Source: Nodosilinea sp. FACHB-141
Lineage (GTDB): Bacteria; Cyanobacteriota; Cyanobacteriia; Phormidesmidales; Phormidesmidaceae
NCBI RefSeq assembly: GCF_014696135.1
Contig: NZ_JACJPP010000011.1
Span: 434,001-498,000, forward strand
DNA length: 64,000 bases
Direction: 5' to 3'
The position numbers and the translations under genes are program-made. The notes below the pieces were generated by a model. The model saw nothing but the letters and a program-made list of their open reading frames with translations. It was not told where the DNA came from and searched no databases. This document shows positions 53,315 to 62,892 of the stretch, piece after piece. Positions within the stretch are counted from its first letter, which is position 1. Every line of letters starts with the position of its first letter.

Positions 53315-54226
53315 CTATTCGATAAATCCATTCTTATTTTTCTCCAAAACTCCAAATATTTTCTTTACTTTTAACCAAGCTAATCTCATCTTCCAAAACT
53401 TACTAGACTCCATTGCTTGAATACGAGATTGAGCTTGCTCGAGTTCAGTCTTAACTTGCTGAATACGAGATTGAGCTTGCTCGAGTTCAGTCTTAACTTG
53501 CTGAATACGAAATTGAGCTTGCTCAAGTTCAATCTTAACTTGGTGTAAATCCTGGCCTATAGCTGCATCAGCTTTACATCCTGAAAATTCCTGTGCGCTT
53601 AGTCTTGGCCTAGCTACTCCACCACATTGATTTGTTGTTAGTAAGAAAGCGGAACAACCAAACGTTCCAACAAACTCAGCATAGCCTTCTCGAATAAACT
53701 CATTGACGGCCTGCCTGACTCCCATTTCACCTGTTTCATTTTCAGGGTTGGCGTAGTCATGACACAGAACTGGTGTTCCAGCCACTAGATAATCTTTGAG
53801 CAATAGTAAGTCGCTTTTAACACCTTCATATCGATGATCAGCGTCCACAAAAACCATTGTGGGTTGAATGGAAAATTTTTTAACAAAACTATTGAGCGTT
53901 CCATGGAATAAAAGGCAATAATCCGCCAAATTAAATTTTTCGAGGGTATCAGCTGTTCTCAAAACACCATCGATATCTAAGTCAATACCAAAATATTGGG
54001 GCTTGATAGAGCGATCTGGATTTGCTAGGGCACCTTCCAACTCCACAACCGCAGATCGACCACTGTAAGTCCCAATCTCCAAAATTACATCCCCATTCCT
54101 GTAACCCATTTCGTAGAGCTTATAGGAATCTCCAGGCTCCTGCCAGCCTGGAATATCTTTTGTCTTCTCAAAAATGCTATGGTGATCTTCGTTGAGAAAG
54201 TGCTGTTGTTCAGTCCAAGTAGTCAT
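53315..54226 (-). CDS. SAM-dependent methyltransferase with coiled-coil tail
   Basis: A 303-residue protein. Residues 1-200 are a class I methyltransferase of the Methyltransf_24/CmcI type: GDVILEIGTYSGRSAVVELE (motif I), QYFGIDLDIDGVL, TMVFVDADHRYEGVKSDL and TPVLCHDYANPENETG. Residues 228-270 are three tandem 14-residue repeats (QVKTELEQAQSRIQ) forming a coiled coil. It ends MESSKFWKMRLAWLKVK, very like the tail of the fusion protein at 46325-48823. It probably acts on the same polysaccharide. It is the last gene of a three-gene minus-strand run (57392 to 53315). Confidence 0.87.
   Translation of the reverse strand: MTTWTEQQHFLNEDHHSIFEKTKDIPGWQEPGDSYKLYEMGYRNGDVILEIGTYSGRSAVVELEGALANPDRSIKPQYFGIDLDIDGVLRTADTLEKFNLADYCLLFHGTLNSFVKKFSIQPTMVFVDADHRYEGVKSDLLLLKDYLVAGTPVLCHDYANPENETGEMGVRQAVNEFIREGYAEFVGTFGCSAFLLTTNQCGGVARPRLSAQEFSGCKADAAIGQDLHQVKIELEQAQFRIQQVKTELEQAQSRIQQVKTELEQAQSRIQAMESSKFWKMRLAWLKVKKIFGVLEKNKNGFIE
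53418..53544 (-). repeat. 42 bp tandem repeats coding QVKTELEQAQSRIQ
   Basis: Three in-frame units of 42 bp; the first two on the plus-strand map are almost identical and the third differs at a few positions. Each adds 14 residues (four helical turns) to the coiled coil. Confidence 0.9.
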
Positions 54227-54282
54227 ATGTCTGCTCTGGTTTAGGACCTATAAAAAATTAAGCTCATGGTTCTGGGATGCCT

Positions 54283-55620
54283 CTATCCCAGAGGGGAAGG
54301 ACTTTGGGTATCCAAACGTGAACTTGTTTCTTCACAGTTCCCTGCTGGCTGCATTGATAGCTTTCTAAGGTAGTTCATCCATCGATCGCCTTGACACTTA
54401 AGGGAAAATTCTTTCTCAACTAACTTTCTTCCTGCCTCTCCATAGGTTCGACATGCATTTGATGTTCCCATAAAAAACTCAATCTCGTCAATCAACGCTT
54501 CAGCTGTTGCCTCATTGGCCAGACGGGCATTGAGATCATGGCGGGCTATTTCTGGAATGCCATCTCTCTTAAAAGCAACAATGGGCACGGCACAGGCTGA
54601 GGCTTCACAAAAGGTTTGGCCAAAGGCTTCTTCCAAAGAGGTTCCTACGAACAAGTCTACTGCACTGTAAATCAAAGGCATTCGGCGATAGTCCCGAATT
54701 AACCCTGTGCCACACACACCAGGAACTTGTGTGGATGCCATACCAAACACAACAAAGTGGGCTCTGCCTTTCAGTCGCTGAACAACTTCTTTGAAAATGT
54801 GCCCTCCCTTACGATATTCGGTGACATTAACCGAACCCCCTAAAATCACAAACTTATTTTGGGGAATACCAAGAATCTTGCGGGCCAAGGTTTGATTTAT
54901 TGGCTGAAACAGTTGTTCGTCTACCCCATAATAGAGACAGTCAACCTGAGCCTCTCCATGAAAAGCTTTGTTTGCCATATCGGCTGTCCACCGACTATTT
55001 GTAGCCAGAGGAATAGCGTTAGCACCACAAAAAATTTCTCGACGTAGTTGCCATTGGTCAAAGATTTTCTTAGGCTCTAAGATAGGATACTCCTGCCACG
55101 TGGGACAGGTTTCATTACAGCCGGTTTGATATAAAGTGCAATTGCCAGTGTAGGCACAACGTCCTGAGATCAGGTAACAGTCATGCATATAAGCAATCAC
55201 TAGACATTTTAGTGATTGTAAGGTTTTCAGTAAATCTAGGGGCCACATGGCACTATGTAAGTTGCCTACGATAATTACATCAGGGCTCCATCGACTCACT
55301 TCGAGAATCAACTGCTCTATGATATAGTTTGACCTCAAACCAAAGTAACCATTCAAATGGGGCAGTTCTGTTAACCCAAACCAACGCCCCGAAGAGTTTT
55401 GCGTCTCTAACGGAATAGTCTTTTCCGTTTCCCCTTGGGTACAAGAAATGGCTTTGACAGCATGCCCCATAAGCAAAAAAGACTGAATCTGCCGTAGAGC
55501 GGCAATGCCAGCTCCGTATTGAAAACCTAGATCATTGATGTAGAGAATACGAAGCGGTTGCTGACTATCGAGCTTATCCTGAATGAAAGGATAGCGGCAA
55601 TCTGTTGAGGAAATATTCAT
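54283..55620 (-). CDS. Glycosyltransferase family 4
   Basis: A 445-residue GT-B enzyme. The N-terminal domain begins LRILYINDLGFQYGAGIAAL (a glycine-rich acceptor-side loop) and contains GNLHSAMWPLDLLKTLQSL and MHDCYLISGRCAYTGNC with the Cys-rich insert seen in related GT4 proteins. The donor domain has FVILGGSVNVTEYRKGGHIF and VGTSLEEAFGQTFCEASACA (E-x7-E). The sugar is unknown. It starts at ATG 55620, with 14 bp between it and the stop of the upstream GT2 gene, so they form one transcript. A relic of a close paralogue lies at 50915-51078. Confidence 0.88.
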   Translation of the reverse strand: MNISSTDCRYPFIQDKLDSQQPLRILYINDLGFQYGAGIAALRQIQSFLLMGHAVKAISCTQGETEKTIPLETQNSSGRWFGLTELPHLNGYFGLRSNYIIEQLILEVSRWSPDVIIVGNLHSAMWPLDLLKTLQSLKCLVIAYMHDCYLISGRCAYTGNCTLYQTGCNETCPTWQEYPILEPKKIFDQWQLRREIFCGANAIPLATNSRWTADMANKAFHGEAQVDCLYYGVDEQLFQPINQTLARKILGIPQNKFVILGGSVNVTEYRKGGHIFKEVVQRLKGRAHFVVFGMASTQVPGVCGTGLIRDYRRMPLIYSAVDLFVGTSLEEAFGQTFCEASACAVPIVAFKRDGIPEIARHDLNARLANEATAEALIDEIEFFMGTSNACRTYGEAGRKLVEKEFSLKCQGDRWMNYLRKLSMQPAGNCEETSSRLDTQSPSPLG

Positions 55621-55634
55621 GCCTGGGTGTACAA

Positions 55635-57392
55635 CTAGAGATGTTGACTAAACTGCTTGCTGACTTCCCGCAATTCGGGGAGGTAGGGAAGGACTTCACC
55701 ATAGGTTTTTTGGGCCTTGTGAACCCGATAGTTCACAAGTACATCAGGAATGTGGATAACCTTTGCTCCTGCACGAGCCATTCGAAGCCACATTTCATAA
55801 TCCATGCTGTAAAAAAGGTCTTCTTTGAGACGAGCGCCTGAGCGTTCCCAAATATCGCGAGTCCAAAAAACTTCAGGCTGATAGAAGAAATATCCCTTTA
55901 ACCAACAATTATCAATATCTAGTAGTTTCTCTAGCGATAAAGGAACAACCTGGCCGATTGGCATTTGATCGTGATGAATTGTAGAAAGCTCAGGATTATA
56001 ATCATGGTATAGGCGACAACCTCCAGTCACAATATCACTCTCGTAAATTTTAAAAGCTTGTGCTACCCGCATTAAGGTGCCGGGTAGATAGTAATCATCA
56101 CTATTGAGCCATGCCAAAATATCTCCAGTGGCATGACTAAATCCTTTATTCAGCGCGTTGGCCTGTCCCTGATCTGGCTCGCTGACGCAATAAGTGAGTT
56201 CATGTCTATATCGATCGAGAATGACTGGGGTATTGTCTGTAGATCCTCCATCGATCACGATGTACTCCAAATTGGGGTATCCTTGCATCAATACCGAACG
56301 GATTGTTTCTTCCAAGAATGCTCCTTGGTTGAAGGTCACTGTAATGATGGAAATTTTGGGAAATTTGTACCCTGATGGCAACCCTTCAGGAATCTGGGCA
56401 GTGGGATAGTTCCAAGGCCAAGCATAATTTTTGTTGAGGGCCTGATTCGCAAACGGATCAATCCAACTCTCAGCTGGAGCTTCGTAGAAGTTTAAAGTTG
56501 AAGGTAGTTTTTCACCAGGGACCCAATCAAATTCTGAGTTAATCATGGCAGGAAAGGTAATGATCCGAGTCTGAGACGTAAGGTGTCCTTTTAGAAATAG
56601 AAGACTGTTTGATGAGGTGTCACTGCTAAGGCAGAGCAAATCACAGTTCTTAAGGGTATAAGTATAGGAGTTTACCAACCAACTTTCTAAGGTGTCTGCA
56701 ATTGCACGTATGTTGTAGTTGGCGAAATTTGCAATTTCCGGGAAGCTACAGTCAAAACAGGTAACCTGACCTCCAGCTTGGGTGATTGCTTGCAAGAGTG
56801 GCAAAATCTGTTGATTGGGCTTTATGCAGAGAGCGTGCTGTGTTTTGGCAATTAGTGCGGATAAGTACTCCAGTTTTGGTAGATCGGACTCACCGTTGAT
56901 TTTAATGCCCAAAGCCCTAGCTACGACTGTTGTTCTGACCAACAGTGTTTCTGTGTCAATGTTAGAGCCGATTCCCTTGCTGGGAAATGTCAATTTCTGC
57001 AATGTTGGCTGAGCGTTAGATTGGGTGTCGGGAGGGCTCTCCTGCCCTAATGAAGCATCTTGAAGAGCGCTAGTAAGGGTGGCTGGCCGCCATTGATCGC
57101 GGAAGAAAAAGTTGTAAAGGGGAACAAATATTTTATAGTTTCTATAAACCAAGTCATAGGCCTTAATTCTCTGTAAAGTTGCCTTGAATAGTTTGCGAAT
57201 AGAGGCTTTAGTTGTTGAAAGATAAGCTAGCTCCTGTTGTAGGGTACGGGTCTCATGGGTCAAAGCTGAACGAGACAACTGAACAGATGCAAGTGCTTGT
57301 TGTAGGTGAATGATAGTCGCTTCTTTTTCTTGCAATTGGTTTTGCAGTTGTTTGATGTCATCTGGTTTGGATTGACTTTGACTCGGCAGCAT
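55635..57392 (-). CDS. Glycosyltransferase family 2 with N-terminal coiled coil
   Basis: A 585-residue protein. Residues about 8-75 are a coiled coil (DDIKQLQNQLQEKEATIIHL). Residues about 140-330 are a region with Rossmann-like strands (LVVRTTVVARALGIKINGE-type), possibly a degenerate domain. Residues about 345-585 are a GT-A transferase (KISIITVTFNQGAFLEETI, YIVIDGGSTDNTPVI, GDILAWLNSDDYYLPG with the metal-binding DD, SMDYEMWLRMARAGAKV). It resembles the plus-strand GT2 at 58703. First gene of the minus-strand run; no terminator is seen between it and the GT4 gene. Confidence 0.87.
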   Translation of the reverse strand: MLPSQSQSKPDDIKQLQNQLQEKEATIIHLQQALASVQLSRSALTHETRTLQQELAYLSTTKASIRKLFKATLQRIKAYDLVYRNYKIFVPLYNFFFRDQWRPATLTSALQDASLGQESPPDTQSNAQPTLQKLTFPSKGIGSNIDTETLLVRTTVVARALGIKINGESDLPKLEYLSALIAKTQHALCIKPNQQILPLLQAITQAGGQVTCFDCSFPEIANFANYNIRAIADTLESWLVNSYTYTLKNCDLLCLSSDTSSNSLLFLKGHLTSQTRIITFPAMINSEFDWVPGEKLPSTLNFYEAPAESWIDPFANQALNKNYAWPWNYPTAQIPEGLPSGYKFPKISIITVTFNQGAFLEETIRSVLMQGYPNLEYIVIDGGSTDNTPVILDRYRHELTYCVSEPDQGQANALNKGFSHATGDILAWLNSDDYYLPGTLMRVAQAFKIYESDIVTGGCRLYHDYNPELSTIHHDQMPIGQVVPLSLEKLLDIDNCWLKGYFFYQPEVFWTRDIWERSGARLKEDLFYSMDYEMWLRMARAGAKVIHIPDVLVNYRVHKAQKTYGEVLPYLPELREVSKQFSQHL

Positions 57393-57952
57393 GTTGAATG
57401 TTAGTTTCGCTGGATGGAGAGTGACTCGCGCATAGAGGCTTGAGTCAATAAGAATGGTATCATCCCTATTGAGCCAAGTGGTATCGAGTCTGCCTAAGAT
57501 TCGTTCATCTCAAGGTAACGCTAAAGAGCTATCTGACTAGATTCGCAGGAGTTATACGGATTTGAGTTTTTTGTCATACCTTTTCTAAAGTCATAGATTC
57601 GAAGCCAAAATGAGTTTAGGTATATGGAGTTGGTAAAGCAAGGCGAACATTGCCAGAATTTCTTACCTTAAAATAATCTTACTAAGTTGAAGCCTTTCTA
57701 GGGCTTCTATGATGGACTATCTCAACGTCATAATGCGGCTCCTAGCCATTTGGAGTAACTGAAGTTAGTTCTTTGAACAAGAATTATTCTCATGATGAAT
57801 TTTGTTAGGACATTGCCTGTTCAGCGAAGTATCAAATGGTGATAGCACGCCTTTACTCCCTAGGAGATGACTGATCATACCGCTCACCCTAAATGTTGTC
57901 GACCTAACTTTGTGACTAGCTTTTCCTTCTCGACGCACTATAGACAGACTTT
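57393..57952. other. Intergenic region, AT-rich, no gene supported
   Basis: 560 bp between a minus-strand gene start and a plus-strand remnant. It should contain the promoter of the minus-strand glycosyltransferase run. I see no repeats or RNA. Confidence 0.35.
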
Positions 57953-58537
57953 ATGGATAGCATAATAACAAAGCGATTAAAGCTGAGGATTAAGCTCTCA
58001 GATACAATAAATTTCCTCGGAGCAAACCATAGAAGACTTAGTAAGAGAATCTCAAGAAAATTTAACTTACTAAAGTTTATCCTTGGCCAAGCGATACTAG
58101 GTATTATTGCGACTCATTGTGAAATTAATAATAAGCGGGGCATCGGCGTTCTTATTCAAAAACTCTTCCTCAAGAGTGACAATAATTCGTTCATATGCTC
58201 CAAAAATCTCTACGGTGGCCGTCAAAAGTTTGGTTTTGCCCATGTCTGTCTCAGCTACAGCAACAGCGAGCACGTAGTTGTTACAGGTAAAGTAGAGAAC
58301 GTTAGACCCTACCTGGCACAATCAGTAGCCATATGTGCACCGCTGTCGTCGGGCAGTGGTACCAATTACAAGCCTTTAGAGGCGTCAAGTGCTGGAGTAC
58401 CTGTTGTCTTCTCCAGTTTGCCTCTGAAGGGGCCAAATTCAACTCCTGGGGTTCATCTATCGAGGTCAGACACTGCTCAAGACGTAGCATCAGCTCTCTT
58501 GCGGCTTATGAATAATACGGCCTTGCGGGCTTTCTAG
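57953..58537 (+). pseudogene. Glycosyltransferase remnant
   Basis: The last 110 codons read VVVTGKVENVRPYLAQSVAI, SGTNYKPLEASSAGVPVVFS and DTAQDVASALLRLMNN, the C-terminal donor-binding part of a GT4 enzyme of the TIGR03087 (PEP-CTERM/exosortase sugar transferase) type. The conserved Glu and Gly are kept, but RGIQNK is replaced by GSGTNYK. The first 85 codons do not resemble the family and are AT-rich. The N-terminal half of a real enzyme is missing, so I call it a truncated remnant. It lies 165 bp before the intact GT2. Confidence 0.65.
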
Positions 58538-58702
58538 TCCATTAAGGGAGAGCGCTTGTATCCCAGCACTACTCTTGGGATATAAGCTTGCAAGGTATTG
58601 ATCAGTGGCTTGATGTTATGACCAGTATGCCTAAATGAATCACCCAGTAGCAGTAGCTCTTAACTTTAGAAGACCCCGTCGAGTTATTTACTTTAAGTCA
58701 TT

Positions 58703-59617
58703 ATGTCGCTTACGTTTAGTGTCGTTACTCCCTCCTATAATCAAGGGCAATTTATTGAAAGAACGATTCAGAGCGTGCTGACGCAATCTGGGGTGGCGAT
58801 TGAGTACACGATTTGCGATGGTGGTAGCACTGATGAAACTGTCAATATCCTGAAGCGTTACAAAGACCGACTGAGGTGGGTTAGCGAGCCAGATGATGGC
58901 CAAGCCGATGCGGTTAATAAAGGGGTGGCCATGACTCATGGCGATATTATTGCCTGGTTAAACTCTGATGATATCTATTACCCCAATGCTCTGGCGAAGG
59001 TGGCGACGGTATTTGAGGCAAACCCCGCTCTGGATATCGTCTACGGTGAGGCCGACTGGATTGGAAAAAATGATGAGGTTTTAAAGGCATTTCCCACAGA
59101 GCCGTGGCGGTACAACCGCCTCAAGGAGGCCTGCTTCCTTTGCCAACCGGCGGTGTTTTTTAAGCGCTCTGTGGTAGATCGCTACGGTGGGCTAGACAAG
59201 ACTCTACAGTACTGTATGGATTATGAACTGTGGCTTCGCTTTGGGCAGCACACAGACTTTTATTTTTTACCCGAAAAGCTTGCAGGCTCCAGAATGTACG
59301 CCTCGAACAAAACTATGGGCCAAGCCCTAGTGGCCCATGGCGAGATCAACCATATGCTTGAGGCTAAGCTGGGGGTGATTCCAGCTAACTGGCTGCTGGG
59401 CTATGCTTTAGTCAAGGTAGAAAAGACCTATGGTATTAGCCGTTACGACCGTAACCAAACCCACCGCTTTGTGCGCCTACTAGTGCAGTTTTCTTGCCAG
59501 GAGCTAATGGCACACAATCCGCTGGCTTTCTTCAAAATCGCTCCCAAGATGATCTTTTGGTTTCTGGTTCCTGACCGAGCCTGGTTTAGGCGTGAAGACA
59601 TTTTGGCGCTGGTCTAG
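58703..59617 (+). CDS. Glycosyltransferase family 2
   Basis: A 304-residue GT-A enzyme: LTFSVVTPSYNQGQFIERTI, YTICDGGSTDETVNIL, GDIIAWLNSDDIYYPNAL (DD metal site) and YCMDYELWLRFGQHTDF. These are the same motifs as in the C-terminal half of the coiled-coil GT2 at 55635-57392. No membrane segment. It starts at ATG 58703, and the next gene begins three bases after its stop. Codon use and GC return to core-like values here. The sugar is unknown. Confidence 0.9.
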   Translation: MSLTFSVVTPSYNQGQFIERTIQSVLTQSGVAIEYTICDGGSTDETVNILKRYKDRLRWVSEPDDGQADAVNKGVAMTHGDIIAWLNSDDIYYPNALAKVATVFEANPALDIVYGEADWIGKNDEVLKAFPTEPWRYNRLKEACFLCQPAVFFKRSVVDRYGGLDKTLQYCMDYELWLRFGQHTDFYFLPEKLAGSRMYASNKTMGQALVAHGEINHMLEAKLGVIPANWLLGYALVKVEKTYGISRYDRNQTHRFVRLLVQFSCQELMAHNPLAFFKIAPKMIFWFLVPDRAWFRREDILALV

Positions 59618-59619
59618 AT

Positions 59620-60768
59620 ATGGTCAGAGTTGTAGTAGATGCTACCCCTGTTTTGCCTAAGCCTAGCGGGGTGGGGCTATACGTACTAAATCTGCTGTGG
59701 GCGCTGCGATCGCTGCAATCAACTGAAAACTTTAGCCTCGGCGTTGCTTATCAACCCAGTCTGAAGAACTGGCTACGAGGGAATCTGGCTCTGCCTGAGG
59801 CGATTGCAGTCCATGACGATGTGGCTGTCTTACCCCTGCCGGTGCGCTTGCTTAACCTGCTGGCCCAGGCACCTAAAAATCCGATTTTGGGGCAGCTAGA
59901 GCATCGTTTTGGTCAGCCCGATGTCTACCACGGCACTAACTATGCGGTTTATCCTTGTCGGTATAGCCAGCGAGTGATGACGATTTACGACTTGTCATTC
60001 CTGCGCTATCCCGAATATGTGACTGCCGTGGTGCGCACCTATAGCCAGCGGGTGCGGCAGTGCCTGGATTGGACTGACCTAGTGGTGACAATTTCGGAAA
60101 GCTCGAAGCGCGACATTGTGGAGCTGTTAGGGGTGCCGCCGGAGCTGGTGTGGGTGACACCTTTAGCTAGCCGCTACGCCGATGATGCTCAGGCAAGTAG
60201 CGATGTTGTAAAAGCGGTTGATTTGGGCGATCGCCCCTATATTCTTTTTGTCAGCACCCTAGAACCTCGCAAGAATGTGGTTCGTTTGATTCAAGCTTTT
60301 GATCGGCTGAAGACTCAGCACCAAATTGACCATCAACTGGTGCTAGTAGGTCAAAAAGGATGGCAGTTTGAGCCGATTTTTGAAGCGATCGCCGCCTCAC
60401 CCTGGCGGCACCACATTCGTCATCTCGACTATCTCTCCGATGCTGAGGTGGCCTACTGCTACCAAAATGCTGATGTGTTTGCCTACCCTTCGCTCTATGA
60501 GGGGTTCGGCCTGCCGGTGCTGGAGGCCATGACCCTAGGCTGTCCGGTGGTCACGGCTAATACGTCGTCTCTACCCGAGGTGGCCGGTGATGCGGCGCTG
60601 TTGATAGACCCTACCAGCGTAGAAGACTTGGCTGAGGCGCTGGAGCGGGTGGTTGGCGATCGCCCCTTGCGCCAGACCATGATCGCCAAGGGCTACCAGC
60701 AGGCGGCTCAGTTTTCCTGGACTCGTACGGCTAAATCGACCCTGGCGGCCTATCGTTCACTACTATAG
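59620..60768 (+). CDS. Glycosyltransferase family 4
   Basis: A 382-residue GT4: VVVDATPVLPKPSGVGLYVLNLL at the N-terminus, VYHGTNYAVYPCRY, MTIYDLSFLRYPEYV, RPYILFVSTLEPRKNVVRLI and [23 protein letters not shown] (E-x7-E) with VAGDAALLIDP. It belongs to the mannosyltransferase-like group common in cyanobacterial exopolysaccharide loci, but the donor is inferred. It starts at ATG 59620, two bases after the preceding stop. gmd follows after 35 bp, which suggests GDP-linked sugars. Confidence 0.9.
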   Translation: MVRVVVDATPVLPKPSGVGLYVLNLLWALRSLQSTENFSLGVAYQPSLKNWLRGNLALPEAIAVHDDVAVLPLPVRLLNLLAQAPKNPILGQLEHRFGQPDVYHGTNYAVYPCRYSQRVMTIYDLSFLRYPEYVTAVVRTYSQRVRQCLDWTDLVVTISESSKRDIVELLGVPPELVWVTPLASRYADDAQASSDVVKAVDLGDRPYILFVSTLEPRKNVVRLIQAFDRLKTQHQIDHQLVLVGQKGWQFEPIFEAIAASPWRHHIRHLDYLSDAEVAYCYQNADVFAYPSLYEGFGLPVLEAMTLGCPVVTANTSSLPEVAGDAALLIDPTSVEDLAEALERVVGDRPLRQTMIAKGYQQAAQFSWTRTAKSTLAAYRSLL

Positions 60769-60803
60769 GTAAGCTGAACTCTTTGACCTATAGAGTATTT
60801 TCA

Positions 60804-61766
60804 ATGGCCAAAAAAGCATTGATTACGGGCTTAACTGGCCAAGACGGCTCGTACCTGGCTGAGCTTTTGCTGTCACAGGGGTATGAGGTCTGCGGCATGG
60901 TCAGGCGTTCTAGTTCCAGCAGTTTTGAGCGCATCAGCCATTTTTCGAATCAAATTGAAGTCATATCGGGCGATCTGCTCGACCAGTTCTCGCTGATTGA
61001 CGCCATTGATCAGACGCAGCCTGATGAAATTTACAACTTGGCCTCCCAAAGCTACGTGCCCCTGTCTTGGACCCAGCCAGCCCTAACTGCTGAGTACACA
61101 GCCCTAGGAGTGTCTCGCTTGCTGGAAGCGATTCGGCGCTGTAAGCCCAGCACCCGCTTTTATCAGGCGTCGAGCAGTGAGGTGTTTGGCGAACCCGATG
61201 AGTCTCCTCAGACCGAGCGCACGGCCTTTAGGCCCCGCAACCCCTACGGCGTGGCCAAGGCCTATGCCCACTGGATGACGGTGAACTACCGGCAAAAGTA
61301 TGATCTGTATGCCTGCTGCGGCATTACCTACACCCACGAGTCGCCGCGGCGGGGGGCAGAGTTTGTCTTTCGTAAAATTACCCGGGGGGCAGTGCAGATT
61401 AAACTCGGCCAAGCTCAGGAGCTGCGGCTGGGCAATCTGGACGCCCGACGAGATTGGTGTCATGCCCAAGATGTGGTGACGGCAATGTGGCTAATGCTGC
61501 AGCAGGAGAGCCCTGACGACTACATTATTGCCAGCGGTGAGACCCACTCGGTGCGCGAGCTAGTGGATTGTGCGTTTAGCTATCTGGGTTTGGACTACCA
61601 GCAGTACGTCAGCGTTGATCCAACATTTTACCGCCCCGATGAGGAGGTGCAGCTGGTAGGGTCGATTGACAAGATTAAAACCGAGCTGAATTGGCAGCCC
61701 CAGTATTCGTTTCAGCGCCTGGTCGAATCGATGGTTGATCACGACTTGAAAACGTTGAATGGGTAA
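60804..61766 (+). CDS. gmd: GDP-mannose 4,6-dehydratase
   Basis: Converts GDP-mannose to GDP-4-keto-6-deoxymannose, the precursor of GDP-rhamnose and GDP-fucose. The 320-residue SDR protein has the dinucleotide motif GLTGQDGSYLAE, the active-site region QASSSEVFGEP (Ser, Glu), NPYGVAKAYAHW (YxxxK) and THESPRRGAEFVFRKITR, typical of Gmd. It is somewhat shorter than the 360-370 residues of E. coli Gmd. The ATG at 60804 replaces an upstream TTG. Between two GT4 genes; GDP-fucose or GDP-rhamnose synthase is not in the window. Confidence 0.93.
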   Translation: MAKKALITGLTGQDGSYLAELLLSQGYEVCGMVRRSSSSSFERISHFSNQIEVISGDLLDQFSLIDAIDQTQPDEIYNLASQSYVPLSWTQPALTAEYTALGVSRLLEAIRRCKPSTRFYQASSSEVFGEPDESPQTERTAFRPRNPYGVAKAYAHWMTVNYRQKYDLYACCGITYTHESPRRGAEFVFRKITRGAVQIKLGQAQELRLGNLDARRDWCHAQDVVTAMWLMLQQESPDDYIIASGETHSVRELVDCAFSYLGLDYQQYVSVDPTFYRPDEEVQLVGSIDKIKTELNWQPQYSFQRLVESMVDHDLKTLNG

Positions 61767-61815
61767 GCATAGCTAACCGATCGCAGGCACGGAACACATC
61801 TTAAACGACTCTTGA

Positions 61816-62889
61816 ATGACTGAGGCCTCACTGCTGATTAACCTGGCGTTTGTCCCCACTAAGCCGACGGGACTGGGGGTCTATGCGCTTAATTTAATTC
61901 AGCATTTGTCGCGGGAGAATAGTTATTTGCTCAGCGATCGCCCCATCGCCGGGCATCGCCATCTCCCTTCACCCATGGGGGCGACTACTGATTCAGGCAA
62001 GCAGGGCCATGCTCGGCGACTGTGGTGGACACAGTTTCAGGTGCCGAAGCTGTATCGGCAGCTTGGGGCAAAACTGCTGTTTTCGCCCATTCCCGAAACA
62101 CCGCTCTGGTCATCGTGCCGAACGGTGGTGACAGTGCACGACCTAATTCCCCTGCACTTTCCCCAAAAGGGGTCGCCGCTGACGCTGTACTTTCGACACT
62201 ATTTGCCCCAGGTCATTCGCCAGGCTGAGCACATTATTTGCGACTCGGAGTCAACCCTGCGCGATATCCAACATTTTTTTGGTCCACTACCCAAAGCAGC
62301 AACGGTCGTGCCTCTAGCCTACGATGCTGAGCACTATCGCTGGCTAGACCTGCCACGTCAGCCCTATCTCCTCTACGTAGGCAGCCACTATACCTACAAG
62401 AACCTAGGCCGTCTGATAGAAGCCTTTGCCCAGACTGCGCTGCCCGACTTTAAGCTATTGATCGCAGGAGTGCCCGACCCTCGCTATACGCCAGCGCTGC
62501 AAGCTCAGGTGGAGGAGATGGGGCTGAGCAATCGCGTTCAGTTTTTGGCCTACGTCCCCTACGACCAGCTGCCCCGATTGATCAACCAGGCGATCGCGCT
62601 GGTATTTCCCAGTCTATGGGAAGGGTTTGGCCTACCTGTCCTAGAGGCGATGGCCTGCGGCACGCCGGTGATTACGTCTAACCTATCTTCGCTACCCGAG
62701 GTGGCTGGGGAAGCGGCGCTGTCAATTGACCCCTACAACGTCGGTGAACTAGCCGAGGCGATGACTGCCGTCGTCAGCGACTCTAGCCTTTGGATGACGC
62801 TTCACCGGTCTGGACTAGCGCGGGTGAAGGCCTTTAGCTGGGAACGAACTGGACGTCAGACTAGCCACATCCTTCAGCGTTATTTATGA
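61816..62889 (+). CDS. Glycosyltransferase family 4
   Basis: A 357-residue GT4: [65 protein letters not shown] and [21 protein letters not shown] (E-x7-E), [11 protein letters not shown]. It is close in layout to the other GT4 at 59620, so the two may be paralogues. It starts at ATG 61816, 49 bp after gmd, and is the last gene of the polysaccharide run, ending at a long hairpin. Confidence 0.9.
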   Translation: MTEASLLINLAFVPTKPTGLGVYALNLIQHLSRENSYLLSDRPIAGHRHLPSPMGATTDSGKQGHARRLWWTQFQVPKLYRQLGAKLLFSPIPETPLWSSCRTVVTVHDLIPLHFPQKGSPLTLYFRHYLPQVIRQAEHIICDSESTLRDIQHFFGPLPKAATVVPLAYDAEHYRWLDLPRQPYLLYVGSHYTYKNLGRLIEAFAQTALPDFKLLIAGVPDPRYTPALQAQVEEMGLSNRVQFLAYVPYDQLPRLINQAIALVFPSLWEGFGLPVLEAMACGTPVITSNLSSLPEVAGEAALSIDPYNVGELAEAMTAVVSDSSLWMTLHRSGLARVKAFSWERTGRQTSHILQRYL

Positions 62890-62892
62890 GTA

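Noticed and set aside
57804-57812. GTTAGGACA, the IS630 end core, as a possible solo IS end
   Set aside because: The nine-base string also occurs near 10487 in ordinary intergenic DNA, and no TA or second end is present, so chance is likely.
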